Counted from the first letter of the stretch, positions 35,724 through 44,528 are shown. The stretch is DNA of 64,000 nucleotides from Chryseobacterium gleum (GCA_945897805.1 CAMDFX010000008.1:1-64000); one strand, 5' to 3'. Numbers and translations are program-made. Notes: generated by a model not told the origin, from the letters alone.

Positions 35724-36596
35724 TTATTGAATCACAAAGTTGATTGGCATTTGGAAATAACTGTCTACATTTTTACCATTTTTCTTTGCTGGTTTCCAAA
35801 TTGGCATTTTGCTAATTACTCTTTTGGCTTCGGCATCGCATTCTGGACATTCATCAAATTTTCTGATGACTTTGATTCTTGAAATCTCTCCTTTTTTATC
35901 GACCACGAATTGGAAATAACTTTTCCCTTGTATTCCGAGTTCCAATGGCAAAGAAGGATATTGTAGATTTCTACCTAAAAATTCCATCAGTTTTGATCTT
36001 CCTCCAGGAAATTGCGCTTCCTCATCCACATCTTCGAATGGGCCTTCGTGTGTCTCGATTATTTCAATCGGACCTTTCTCTTTTTTGTCCAAGTTCACAA
36101 TTGGATCAAATGGATCTTTTTCGTCCCCAATTATTTTTTCATTCCCTGATTTGATATCTGGGTCAACCACAATTTTTGGATCAATGATTTCATCATCCGT
36201 GACTTTTAATTCATTGAATTCATTTTGCGGTTGGGGAGATGCTTTTGCTACTTCAATTTTCTCAACTTCGACCTCTGGTTTTTTTGGGTCAATTTGAACT
36301 GGAATTGTATCCCATTCTGTCGTGGGAGGAATTTCAATGGCCACCTTTGGGGTTGATTTTACCAACATAAATGTTCCATAAGCTGCGCCCATACTTCCAA
36401 CCATTCCAACAAGAATTAACAACATTCTTTTATTGTAATCTCTTCTCATGATGTATGCACCATAATTTTTGTTGCGGTTTTTGAAAACAACATCATTTCT
36501 AACATCAGAGGTTACTTGTTGCCAGTTTTTAGCAGAGAAATAATCATACAATGACACAAGTAATACAATTGCGATAATACTGAAAATAATTACCAT
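35724..36596 (-). CDS. Energy transducer TonB, second paralogue
   Basis: This 290-residue TonB-family protein is a paralogue of the one at 20945. Its N-terminus (IIFSIIAIVLLVSLYDYFSAKNWQQVTS, RNKNYGAYIMRRDYNKRM) is nearly superimposable. The periplasmic spacer differs: it is rich in Asp, Glu, Lys and Pro and not in Pro-Pro pairs. The C-terminal domain is conserved (QFPGGRSKLMEFLGRNLQYPS, ECDAEAKRVISKMPIWKPAKKNG). It stands alone, with a terminator after it and no exbB/exbD nearby, so it may use the ExbB/ExbD set at 18759 for another receptor group. Confidence 0.93.
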   Translation of the reverse strand: MVIIFSIIAIVLLVSLYDYFSAKNWQQVTSDVRNDVVFKNRNKNYGAYIMRRDYNKRMLLILVGMVGSMGAAYGTFMLVKSTPKVAIEIPPTTEWDTIPVQIDPKKPEVEVEKIEVAKASPQPQNEFNELKVTDDEIIDPKIVVDPDIKSGNEKIIGDEKDPFDPIVNLDKKEKGPIEIIETHEGPFEDVDEEAQFPGGRSKLMEFLGRNLQYPSLPLELGIQGKSYFQFVVDKKGEISRIKVIRKFDECPECDAEAKRVISKMPIWKPAKKNGKNVDSYFQMPINFVIQ

Positions 36597-37300
36597 GACT
36601 TTTAGTTTTAGTGATTAATAAATAATTTTGAATTGAACTTTCTACCTAATATTTCAATTCCAGCATTGTTTTCAACTTAATTATCTTTTGGCGCCTTCAG
36701 ATAGAAAATGAATTTTTTGTTTCATTTTTAAGTTTTCATTTGATGCTTACTCAAACATATAAAAATAATGTGTTGAAAATCGTAAAAAAGCCTATTGTGT
36801 TTTGTTGCTTTATTGAATGGTAGAAAATTTCATTTTAAGTGAATATCAAAAGGATAAAATTTGTTTGAAAATAGCTTGAAATATAGCTTTTTGGTTGAAG
36901 ATGGCAATTTTTTAAATGTATTTATGGTTGATTGTGAGGTTTTGAATCCCGAGTTTATAGCGGTCTTTTTCCAATGTAATCTCAAATTAAAGGAACATTT
37001 TATTGTGACGAGACTCTTTAATCTAATTGTTTCGACATTATTCAACATTAAGGGTGGATTAAAATCACATTTTACTTGACATTATCTATAATTTAAAATC
37101 TGTAATTCAAAGTTGTTTTGTGGTTTTTAAAAATTGAGGGGGTAGCCCTCTAGTGGGAGGTTAATGTAGGAAGTACCTTTACCATATTATTATTTAGCAA
37201 AATGATAATGGATTGTTAAGGTTGATTTTATTTTTTGTTTAAAACCAAATAAAGATTTTTATCTACTACTACTACTAAGTGACAATCAAATTCAAAATTT
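36597..37300. other. About 700-bp AT-rich intergenic region
   Basis: This precedes the tonB paralogue and follows the 37359 gene on the same strand. No convincing gene is present. It holds a small hairpin (GAGGG/CCCTC at 37136-37150 around GGTAG), similar to the GGGGGTAACCC string near 3525, and a short CTA microsatellite at about 37263-37276. The promoter of the tonB gene presumably lies near 36600-36800, but no clean consensus is seen. Confidence 0.45.
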
Positions 37301-37335
37301 TTTCAGGAGTTCGTGCAACGTACAGACTCCTGAAA
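37301..37335 (-). terminator. Probable terminator after the type IX cargo gene
   Basis: TTTCAGGAGT (37301-37310) and ACTCCTGAAA (37326-37335) are perfect 10-base arms with a 15-base loop. On the minus strand the stem is followed by AAATTTT, so the T-run is weak. Confidence 0.6.
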
Positions 37336-37358
37336 TCTTTTTGAAATATTCAAAAAAA

Positions 37359-39692
37359 TCACCGCAATAAGTTTACATGCCCCGAAATAATTTTGCGGTC
37401 TTCACTATTCATTGCATTGAATGAGATTTTCCAACTGTAGATTCCATCTGGAGCCATTAATCCTGCAAAATTTGTTCCGTCCCACCCAATAGCTGAATCT
37501 TTGCTTTCATAGATAATTTCTCCCCATCGATTAAAAATCAACATTTCAAATCTTGTGGGATCAAATCCAGTGGTAAAAACTGGCTGAAAAGTTTGATTAA
37601 ATTCATTTCCATCTGGCGTAAATGCATTTGGAACATAATAAATAACATTTTCAATTAGCGGTAAAAGTTGCGTCATAGAATCAACACAGCCCTGCGCTGA
37701 ATAAGCATATAGAGTGATCCAATAGCCATCAATTGAGTTTTGGTTATATTGATGTTCTGGCGCTGTTTCTGTGGAATTTGTCAAATCTCCAAAATCCCAC
37801 AAATAGGTAGTGGCATTTTCTGAGAGGTTTAAAAAATGTGCTAATAAATTTGATTCACTTAAAACACTTGGATTGATTTTAAAATTGGCAGTTGGATTTA
37901 AATCTGAGCAAATGTAGTCTGGTAACATTAACGATGCAGTGCAACCGTTATTTGAAGTCACAGTCAAAGACACATCGTTACAACCATTGACGAAGTAAGT
38001 ATGTGAAGGATTTGGTTCTTGACTATTATTTCCATCACCAAAATCCCAGAAATAACTTTGGATGTCAATTAAATTGGTTAAAAATTGTGTTTGAATTGGC
38101 GCACATCCATTCAATGTGGATGCTTGAAATTGAACTGCTGGTTTTGGAAAAACGGTCACTAAAACGCTGTCAATTCCTGTGCAGCCAGTCAAATTTGTGA
38201 CAGTGACATAATAAATTTGGGTACTTTGTGGTTGAAAAGTAACTCCATTTTGGATGTTTTGTGTCCAAATATAATTTCCACCACCTGCTGCGTTTAAAGT
38301 TACAAAATCACCCTCACAGAGATTTACATTATTCCCAGCTGCAACAATCGGTAGCGGATTTACAGTAATTGTGATGCTGCCAGTTGCTTGACAATTACCC
38401 GAATTACCTGAAACATTGTAGGTAGTTGTTGCTGCTGGAGTGACCATTACAGAAGCATTTGAATTTGAAGGCAAACCAATCGCATTTTGCCACAAATAAT
38501 TATTCATTCCGGTTGCTAGAAGTAGAACTGAATCACCCAAACAAATCGATTGTGAAGATGCAATGATGGTAATATTTGTTGAATTTACAACGGTTACAGT
38601 GACAGTATTTGTTGCAAAACAATTGCCAATTGATCCAGAAACTTGATAAGTGGTGGTAACTATTGGTGAAACTACAAATTGATTTCCATTGCCCAAACCA
38701 TTGTCCCAAATATATGTATCTGCGCCGGTAGCTACTATAGTAGCATTTTCGCCAGGACAAATTGTGGTTGTGCCTTGGACAATAATAGTTGGATTATTTG
38801 CGAGCGTGATATCGATAGTTGCAGTATTTCCATCTGTCAAAACGCCACAAATATCCATAGAAGGAATTACTTGAATTGAATATGTTCCTGCTGGCGTTAA
38901 ACCCCAATCAATGGAGATTTGATTGGATGTGGAAGTATTATTTGGCGTTGTAAATTGCGCTGTTGAAGGCAATCCGCTCCAATTATATATGGTGTTGGGA
39001 ACGGAAAAAACGCTTAAATTTTGAGTGTTTCCAATACAAATTTGATTGGTTCCTGTAATAGGAGAAGTCGCTGGAATTGGTTGGTTCAAATCAGGCGTCT
39101 GCAAACTTACGTCATCGATAAAAAGCAGCTCATCGCGTCTATTTGTAGTTATTGATAAAGTGAAATAGAAATCAGTTACACAGTTAGGAATAAGCCAAGA
39201 AAATTGATTATTTGCGATGTTAAAATTGGCGTTGTTACTTCCTGTTGCTATCGTAACTGAAGGTTGAGTAATTCCGTTGTGGTAAGCTGTGAAAATTAAA
39301 TTTTCGCCAGTATCCCAGCCTGTGCCTATGCAAACCGGAAAACGATTTCCCCATTGGAAAGCCAAAGTTCTATTGTAGTTGCTACTTCCTGAAATATCTA
39401 CATTTGAGAAAGTAAAAGTGTTCACAATATTATTTCCATTCCCTGTTCCACCATCAAAACAGCTTCCACCGCCAGTAATTCCTCCAACAACAATTGAACT
39501 TGTTCCGCTGGTATAATTCGAAGAAATGAAAGATTCAGTTATAGCAACATTGTCTGCGCCTGTTGATGAAAAGTTCCAATTATCGCCTACCTCTCCACCT
39601 TGAAATGAGATAGTGATTTGAGCAAAAAGTAAATGATCTAGCAGAAAAAAAAATGAAATAATTAAATAAATTTTTCGCACAATAAGTTCCAA
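37359..39692 (-). CDS. Type IX-secreted multidomain surface protein with PKD domains
   Basis: This 777-residue protein has a signal peptide (IYLIISFFFLLDHLLFAQ). It has an N-terminal beta-sandwich region (about 25-200), several Ig-like repeats with the pattern CxGDxVxLxAxGxxxYxW (about 280-510), and two PKD-type domains with YFWDFGDGNNSQEPNPSHTY and YLWDFGDLTNSTETAPEHQY. It ends with the type B sorting domain (YYVPNAFTPDGNEFNQTF, FNRWGEIIYES, GWDGTNFAG, GIYSWKI, ISGHVNLLR) that directs export through the gliding/type IX system. Probably a cell-surface or released adhesin. A TACCTTTG promoter element lies at 39756-39763 on the minus strand. Confidence 0.92.
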   Translation of the reverse strand: MELIVRKIYLIISFFFLLDHLLFAQITISFQGGEVGDNWNFSSTGADNVAITESFISSNYTSGTSSIVVGGITGGGSCFDGGTGNGNNIVNTFTFSNVDISGSSNYNRTLAFQWGNRFPVCIGTGWDTGENLIFTAYHNGITQPSVTIATGSNNANFNIANNQFSWLIPNCVTDFYFTLSITTNRRDELLFIDDVSLQTPDLNQPIPATSPITGTNQICIGNTQNLSVFSVPNTIYNWSGLPSTAQFTTPNNTSTSNQISIDWGLTPAGTYSIQVIPSMDICGVLTDGNTATIDITLANNPTIIVQGTTTICPGENATIVATGADTYIWDNGLGNGNQFVVSPIVTTTYQVSGSIGNCFATNTVTVTVVNSTNITIIASSQSICLGDSVLLLATGMNNYLWQNAIGLPSNSNASVMVTPAATTTYNVSGNSGNCQATGSITITVNPLPIVAAGNNVNLCEGDFVTLNAAGGGNYIWTQNIQNGVTFQPQSTQIYYVTVTNLTGCTGIDSVLVTVFPKPAVQFQASTLNGCAPIQTQFLTNLIDIQSYFWDFGDGNNSQEPNPSHTYFVNGCNDVSLTVTSNNGCTASLMLPDYICSDLNPTANFKINPSVLSESNLLAHFLNLSENATTYLWDFGDLTNSTETAPEHQYNQNSIDGYWITLYAYSAQGCVDSMTQLLPLIENVIYYVPNAFTPDGNEFNQTFQPVFTTGFDPTRFEMLIFNRWGEIIYESKDSAIGWDGTNFAGLMAPDGIYSWKISFNAMNSEDRKIISGHVNLLR

Positions 39693-39755
39693 ACTTTTCT
39701 CAATTTTAAATGGTTTTGGTAAAGGTTTACCTCAAGGATCTCATTCAAATTTGTA

Positions 39756-39763
39756 CAAAGGTA
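39756..39763 (-). promoter_or_regulatory. Bacteroidota -7 element for the type IX cargo gene
   Basis: On the minus strand this reads TACCTTTG (TAnnTTTG), 63 bases before the ATG at 39692. A 9-base inverted repeat (AATGGTTTT at 39709-39717 and AAAACCATT at 39763-39771) surrounds the leader and could form a stem in the mRNA. Confidence 0.45.
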
Positions 39764-39850
39764 AAACCATTGATTCAATCTTTTGATAAAAGTATCTTAT
39801 CAAAATGTTAACAAATTTATAGATTTGAACTTAAAGTATTTACTCTAAAT

Positions 39851-40441
39851 TTATTCAACAATCACCTCAATGGCAACTTCATTTTTTCGGTCAATTACAT
39901 CCCACGGGGCGTTATAACCCATAAACATAAAATCGCCTTTAGTTTTGATTTCGTTTTTAGTTAAAATTGTTGCCAATTTAGTGCGGTAATTTTCTATTTC
40001 TTTATCCGAAGAAAACCCACCATAAGATATAACAGCAAGTGTTTTCGCTGATTCTTCAATGATTTTCACTTGAGGCGAACTTGGAGTTGGCAAATCGGAT
40101 TGCTTGTAACTTTTAGGCATCACAAAGTACATTGTGGCACTGTCTCCGATGCTCATCACTACTGGAGAAGTCATGGCTATTTTTTGATTTTTGTCATTTC
40201 CACCAAAAATATATCCTGCAATCGTTCTAAAGCCATTACTTCCTTGTTTGTCAAAAGAATTACCCTGTAAAGCTGTTTTAGCAACAATCATGTTTGGATA
40301 AAGTCTGATTTCTACGTCTTCAATGTTTTTCAATACTTTATACTCTGGGGTTTCTATTCCTTTACTGGTAAATGACATAGCTAAAATGATTAAAGCAATC
40401 AAGCCAATAACTGCCGTTGGTATCCAAATAATTTTGTTCAT
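39851..40441 (-). CDS. SOUL-family heme-binding-like protein
   Basis: This 196-residue protein has an N-terminal membrane segment (IIWIPTAVIGLIALIILAMSF), then a SOUL/HEBP domain: ETPEYKVLKNIEDVEIRLYPNMIVAKT, GFRTIAGYIFGGNDKNQKIAMTSPVV and YFVMPKSYKQSDLPTPSSPQV. SOUL proteins bind heme or porphyrin in some organisms; the bacterial role is not settled. It probably sits at the outer face of the inner membrane. It stands alone, divergent from the arsenic operon with 210 bases between them. Confidence 0.9.
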   Translation of the reverse strand: MNKIIWIPTAVIGLIALIILAMSFTSKGIETPEYKVLKNIEDVEIRLYPNMIVAKTALQGNSFDKQGSNGFRTIAGYIFGGNDKNQKIAMTSPVVMSIGDSATMYFVMPKSYKQSDLPTPSSPQVKIIEESAKTLAVISYGGFSSDKEIENYRTKLATILTKNEIKTKGDFMFMGYNAPWDVIDRKNEVAIEVIVE

Positions 40442-40625
40442 GGTCGTTTTTTGTATTTAAAACAAATGAAAATCGATAAAGTTTAAGGTTTTGAAAACAG
40501 AGCTTCTAGAAATTGAAGATTTATTCCCTTTTGATTTTGTTAGAAGTTTATTTGGCGCGCTGAATAATTAATAAAGATTTAATAACTTTTGTGAGATTTT
40601 CTTTTTTTCTTTCTAATCTTTATCG

Positions 40626-40641
40626 TAATATTGCAATATTA
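40626..40641. promoter_or_regulatory. Putative ArsR operator
   Basis: TAATATTGCAATATTA is a perfect 16-base palindrome ending 10 bases before the arsR ATG. ArsR/SmtB repressors bind such AT-rich dyads over their own promoters, so this is the expected self-regulation site; it is inferred, not shown. Confidence 0.7.
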
Positions 40642-40651
40642 AAATATAAAA

Positions 40652-40984
40652 ATGGGAGCATCAAAGTCGGAACATTTTTCAGATAAGCAAAATCAAGTTG
40701 CTTCTTTGGCAAAAGCATTGGGACATCCTGCGCGTGTTGCTATTATCGAGTATTTATTAAAAGTGGACAGTTGTATTTGTGGTGATATTGTCAATGAATT
40801 ACCCTTGTCTCAACCAACAGTTTCTCAACATTTGCGAGAATTGAAATCAGCCGGTTTGATTAAGGGAAATATTGAAGGAAATGCCATTTGCTATTGTATT
40901 GAAGAGTCATCATTAGATATTTTCAAGCAATTTTTTGCCCAGCTTACGAATGGCTTAGATGAAAAGAGAAAAAGATGTTGTTAA
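40652..40984 (+). CDS. arsR: ArsR-family metalloregulator
   Basis: This 110-residue winged-helix repressor should release DNA when it binds arsenite. The HTH is LPLSQPTVSQHLRELKSAGLIKG. The metal site is probably the cysteine pair in the alpha-3 helix (VDSCICGDIVNEL), and a further Cys-Cys ends the protein (KRKRCC). It heads a five-gene plus-strand operon: DUF6428-like protein, methyltransferase, phosphatase-type reductase and ACR3 pump. The palindrome just upstream is the likely operator. Confidence 0.94.
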   Translation: MGASKSEHFSDKQNQVASLAKALGHPARVAIIEYLLKVDSCICGDIVNELPLSQPTVSQHLRELKSAGLIKGNIEGNAICYCIEESSLDIFKQFFAQLTNGLDEKRKRCC

Positions 40985-41002
40985 ATATTATTATTGGAAA
41001 TT

Positions 41003-41476
41003 ATGAAATTATCAGAATTAAAATCAGCACTGAATAAAATGGACTTATTGGTTTTTCAATTGCCAAACCACAGTTTCGTTCCAGCACATTTTCACATTAC
41101 AGAAGTTGGATTGATTACCAAAAACTTTATAGATTGCGGAGGCGTTGTTAGAGAAGAAAAAGTTGTTAATTTTCAATTGTGGGAAGCAAATGATTTTGAA
41201 CATCGCTTGGCACCGGGCAAGTTAATAGGAATTATCGAAAAGTCAGAAACGATTTTCAATCTTAATGATTTGGAAATTGAAGTCGAATACCAAGCGGAAA
41301 CCATAGGTAAATTTGGATTGGATTTTGATGGGATTTCTTTTCAGTTGACCAACAAACAAACCGCTTGTTTGGCAGAAGATGCTTGCGGAATTCCTCCGTC
41401 TAAGCAAAAAATTAAATTGGTTGAATTGGTTTCAAATACTGCTGCTTCTTGTTCTCCAGGGGGTAAATGTTGTTAA
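41003..41476 (+). CDS. DUF6428-like protein of the arsenic operon
   Basis: This 157-residue soluble protein is counted from ATG 41003; a TTG three codons earlier is less likely. It resembles a family often found in ars operons and named DUF6428 (from memory). The N-terminal part looks cupin-like (NHSFVPAHFHITEVGLITKNFIDCGG). Cysteines cluster toward the C-terminus: ACLAEDACGIPP and the end ASCSPGGKCC, a likely As(III) or metal-binding tail. It follows arsR by 18 bases. A role as a metallochaperone or sensor is inference. Confidence 0.78.
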   Translation: MKLSELKSALNKMDLLVFQLPNHSFVPAHFHITEVGLITKNFIDCGGVVREEKVVNFQLWEANDFEHRLAPGKLIGIIEKSETIFNLNDLEIEVEYQAETIGKFGLDFDGISFQLTNKQTACLAEDACGIPPSKQKIKLVELVSNTAASCSPGGKCC

Positions 41477-41485
41477 TAATTCAGA

Positions 41486-42097
41486 ATGGAAAACACGAGC
41501 AAAAATCACTGGGAAAAGGTGTACGAAACTAAAAGTCCGAGTGAAGTAAGTTGGACGCAAAAAATGCCGAAAACTTCTTTAGATTATATTGAATCTTTTG
41601 GTTTACCAAAATCTGTTGCAATCATTGATATTGGGGGAGGAGATAGCAATTTAGTTGACCATCTTTTAGCTTTGGGATATGAAAATGTTACCGTATTAGA
41701 TATTTCAGCAAAAGCCATTGAGCGTGCAAAAGAAAGATTGGGAACTTTGGCTGAAAAAGTAACCTGGATTGTGAGCGATATTTCAGATTTTCAGCCAAAA
41801 ATGAAATATTCAATTTGGCATGATCGTGCTGCTTTTCACTTTTTAACGCAGGATTCTCAAAAGGAAAAGTACTTGGATTTGGTAAATCAAGCTGTTGAAG
41901 GCTATTTCATTATCGCAACATTTTCAGAAAATGGGCCTGTAAAATGCAGTGGCTTAGAAATTCAGCAATATTCTGAAAAATCTTTGGAACAACAATTTGG
42001 TCAAGAATTTGATTTAGTAGAATCTCGAATGGAAGATCATCAAACTCCTTTCGAGACGATTCAGAATTTTGTGTTTGGTGTCTTTAAAAGAAAATAA
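41486..42097 (+). CDS. Class I SAM-dependent methyltransferase
   Basis: This 203-residue protein has the Rossmann methyltransferase core: motif I AIIDIGGGDSNLVDHLL, acidic VTVLDISAKAIERAKERL, and VSDISDFQP. NHWEKVYETKSPSEVSWTQ at the start and WHDRAAFHFL are typical of a small-molecule methyltransferase subgroup. The three conserved cysteines of ArsM arsenite methyltransferases are not apparent; only one Cys is seen (KCSG), so it may not be a classical ArsM. It lies 10 bases after the DUF6428-like gene and one base before the reductase gene, so it is fully in the ars operon. Substrate unknown. Confidence 0.85.
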   Translation: MENTSKNHWEKVYETKSPSEVSWTQKMPKTSLDYIESFGLPKSVAIIDIGGGDSNLVDHLLALGYENVTVLDISAKAIERAKERLGTLAEKVTWIVSDISDFQPKMKYSIWHDRAAFHFLTQDSQKEKYLDLVNQAVEGYFIIATFSENGPVKCSGLEIQQYSEKSLEQQFGQEFDLVESRMEDHQTPFETIQNFVFGVFKRK

Positions 42098-42098
42098 T

Positions 42099-42716
42099 AT
42101 GTTCCAACAGTTACAAAATAAATGTGATGAAATGGTTCAACAGTTTGAATCCATTTCAGCTGAAAGAAAAATCGTTTTACTTAAGCTTTCCGATTACATT
42201 CAGTCTAAATTAAAGGATAGTCTCCCAATTCAACTCATGTATGTGTGCACACACAATTCGCGCCGGAGTCATTTTGGACAAATTTGGTCGGCGATAGCGG
42301 CTGAATATTTTGTTATTCCAAATGTGCAAACTTTTTCAGGTGGAACGGAATCTACAGCATTTCATCCTAATGCGATAAAAGCTTTGCAAACTGATGGTTT
42401 TGAAATTTCTTCCGCTGATGCAGATCAAATAAATCCGAGATACAATGTCAAATTTGGAGAGGCCCAGCAAACGATTTGCTTTTCGAAGATTTACAATGAT
42501 TCTGAAAATCCATCCGTCGCTTTTGCAGCAATTATGACCTGTTCAGATGCTGAAGAAAATTGTCCTTTTATTCCAGGAGTAGAATTTCGTATTGCAGCAA
42601 CTTACAACGACCCAAAGGAATTTGATGGCACACCAATCCAAGGCGAAAAATATTTGGAACGCTCCAATCAAATAGCTTTGGAAACATTATTTGTATTTTC
42701 AACCTTAAATAAATAG
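42099..42716 (+). CDS. Low-molecular-weight phosphatase-fold arsenate reductase-like protein
   Basis: This 205-residue protein, from ATG 42099, has the phosphatase P-loop YVCTHNSRRSHFGQIW (C-x5-R-S) used by thioredoxin-type ArsC. It continues with VQTFSGGTESTAFHPNAIKALQTDGFEI and a late cysteine-containing loop (AAIMTCSDAEENCPFIPG). It is longer than classical ArsC (about 130), mainly through a 40-residue N-terminal helix and a mid insertion, as in related 'protein-tyrosine-phosphatase' entries of Bacteroidota ars operons. It should convert As(V) to As(III) for export by the ACR3 pump encoded two bases downstream. Confidence 0.88.
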   Translation: MFQQLQNKCDEMVQQFESISAERKIVLLKLSDYIQSKLKDSLPIQLMYVCTHNSRRSHFGQIWSAIAAEYFVIPNVQTFSGGTESTAFHPNAIKALQTDGFEISSADADQINPRYNVKFGEAQQTICFSKIYNDSENPSVAFAAIMTCSDAEENCPFIPGVEFRIAATYNDPKEFDGTPIQGEKYLERSNQIALETLFVFSTLNK

Positions 42717-42718
42717 CA

Positions 42719-43792
42719 ATGACAGAAAATAGTGTAGTTCCGAATTTGGGAAGAAAAAAATTAGGTTTCTTAGATCGTTTTTTAACTCTTTGGATTTTTT
42801 TGGCGATGGGAATAGGCATTTTGATCGGCTATTTTATTCCAACTGCAGATGATTTTATCAATTCATTTTCTAACGGTTCAACGAATATTCCGTTGGCAGT
42901 TGGATTGATATTGATGATGTATCCGCCACTGACGAAAGTGAAATTTTCGAAAATCCCAGCTGTTTTAGCGAAACCAAAATTATTAGGTGTTTCATTTTTT
43001 ATAACCTGGATTGTTGGTCCTTTTTTGATGTTCTCCTTGTCGATTTTATTTTTGAAGGATTATCCTGAGTACATGACGGGTTTGATTATCATTGGTTTGG
43101 CGCCATGTATTGCGATGGTAATTGTATGGAACGAACTGGCTGAAGGTAGCCGAGAATTGGTTGCAGGTTTGGTGGGAATCAATAGTTTATTGCAAGTTTT
43201 CTTTTTCAGTTTGTATGCATATTTTTATTTGGAAATCATGTTGCCGCTTTTCGGTATCAAGGCATTGAATATCGATATTACAGTTTTTGAAATTGCCAAA
43301 ACTGTGGGAATTTACTTGGGGATTCCATTTTTTTTAGCGGTTGTGAGTCGTTTTATCTTGATTGAAATCAAGGGAGAAAATTGGTTTGAAAATAAATATT
43401 TGCCATTCATTTCTCCAATCACTTTGATAGCATTATTGTTTACCATCATTGTGATGTTTAGTCTAAAAGGTGCGATGATTGTATCAATTCCTGGAGATGT
43501 TTTGAAAATTGCCTTGCCATTGGTCATCTTTTTTGGAATCATGTTTTTGCTGATGTTTTTCGTGGCAAAACGCACGGGCGCGACTTATGCTGAAAATGCC
43601 GCGCTTTCATTTACTGCTTCTGGTAATAATTTTGAATTGGCGATTGCAGTTTCTATTGGTGTTTTTGGTATTAACTCAGGTCAGGCTTTCGCTGGCGTAA
43701 TCGGTCCGTTGGTAGAAGTTCCAGCGCTGATTCTTATGGTTAAATTGGCTTTTTGGCTGAAGAAGAAAATGTATAAATCTGGAAATAGTTAG
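42719..43792 (+). CDS. acr3: ACR3-family arsenite efflux transporter
   Basis: This 357-residue inner-membrane protein has about ten transmembrane helices. Family marks include FLTLWIFLAMGIGILIGYF, GLILMMYPPLTKV, the key cysteine in IIGLAPCIAMVIVWNELA, and the glutamate helix TASGNNFELAIAVSIGVFG. ACR3 pumps extrude arsenite using the proton motive force. It ends the ars operon, two bases after the reductase gene, and a terminator follows. Confidence 0.96.
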   Translation: MTENSVVPNLGRKKLGFLDRFLTLWIFLAMGIGILIGYFIPTADDFINSFSNGSTNIPLAVGLILMMYPPLTKVKFSKIPAVLAKPKLLGVSFFITWIVGPFLMFSLSILFLKDYPEYMTGLIIIGLAPCIAMVIVWNELAEGSRELVAGLVGINSLLQVFFFSLYAYFYLEIMLPLFGIKALNIDITVFEIAKTVGIYLGIPFFLAVVSRFILIEIKGENWFENKYLPFISPITLIALLFTIIVMFSLKGAMIVSIPGDVLKIALPLVIFFGIMFLLMFFVAKRTGATYAENAALSFTASGNNFELAIAVSIGVFGINSGQAFAGVIGPLVEVPALILMVKLAFWLKKKMYKSGNS

Positions 43793-43864
43793 TTTTCGAC
43801 AGAATATTTTTCGAAGCAATCAGCGTAATTCAATTCATTTTTTAATCATCATTTTCATATTCTT

Positions 43865-43891
43865 GTCACTTCATTTGGGGTGACTTTTTTA
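43865..43891 (+). terminator. Rho-independent terminator of the ars operon
   Basis: GTCAC (43865-43869) pairs with GTGAC (43880-43884) around a 10-base loop and is followed by six T. The stem is short but well placed after acr3. Confidence 0.7.
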
Positions 43892-44123
43892 TTTAGTCGA
43901 TATTTTTTCTCCAAATTTCAATATTTTTTCAAAAGTTTTTTATTTCTTAAATATCTTATTTTCAAGCATAAAAACGTTTTAATTCATTTATAAACGAATA
44001 ACAGTCGAATACAAATGGTTAATAACCGAATGTTATTTTGATGTCACAGCAACTTTGCACTGTCGAAACAATCAACGACGTTTAGTTCAATTTTTATTTA
44101 CAAATTTTTTAAAACACACAATT

Positions 44124-44477
44124 ATGAACTCAATGAGAAACAAAGTCAACTTGATCGGTCGCTTAGGAGCGAAACCAGAAATCCAAACTGTAAAAGGCGG
44201 ATTCATGATCACCCGTTTTTCTATCGCTACAAACGAGTCTTACAAAGAAAAAAATGGCGAATGGAAAGAAGTAACACAATGGCACAATGCTACAATGTGG
44301 GGCAAAAATGCAGAGCGTTTTGTGAAGAATGCAGACAAAGGAATAGAGGTTGCTATTGAAGGGCGATTGGCAAATAGCAGCTACGAAGCAAAAAATGGTG
44401 AAAAGAGATATCAAACTGAAGTAGAAGTTCACGATTTTTTATTGCTAGTGCCTAGAGAGGTAAAAGCACAGGTTTAG
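44124..44477 (+). CDS. Single-stranded DNA-binding protein, copy 1 of 3
   Basis: This 117-residue OB-fold protein, from ATG 44124, has the SSB signature: NKVNLIGRLGAKPEIQTVKGGFMITRFSIATNESY, WHNATMWGKNAERFVKNADKG and VAIEGRL. The acidic C-terminal tip (D-D-D-I-P-F type) of the housekeeping SSB is missing; it ends LLVPREVKAQV. It is the first of three tandem, diverged SSB paralogues. Lack of the tip suggests it does not recruit the usual repair partners. Confidence 0.9.
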   Translation: MNSMRNKVNLIGRLGAKPEIQTVKGGFMITRFSIATNESYKEKNGEWKEVTQWHNATMWGKNAERFVKNADKGIEVAIEGRLANSSYEAKNGEKRYQTEVEVHDFLLLVPREVKAQV

Positions 44478-44496
44478 GTTAGGTTTAGTTGTAAAA

Positions 44497-44528
44497 AGAC
44501 GCCGCAGTTAAAAAGGGCTGTGGCGTCT
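44497..44528 (+). promoter_or_regulatory. Strong hairpin between ssb copies 1 and 2
   Basis: AGACGCCGCAG (44497-44507) pairs with CTGTGGCGTCT (44518-44528) with one G-U wobble and a 10-base loop. No T-run follows, so it is more likely a processing or stability element, or a partial terminator that lowers downstream expression. Confidence 0.65.

Noticed and set aside
36861-37079. Plus-strand 72-codon open frame in the long spacer before the second tonB
   Set aside because: It starts at TTG, has no recognisable motif, no promoter or neighbour support, and an overlapping minus-strand frame of equal length; likely chance.
37136-37150. GAGGG/CCCTC hairpin, similar to GGGGGTAACCC near 3525, as a shared regulatory element
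   Set aside because: The similarity is about ten bases and only two sites are seen, so it could be chance.
37263-37276. CTA microsatellite as a phase-variation switch
   Set aside because: Only about four or five units and not in a coding region or close to a clear promoter; too short to argue for switching.
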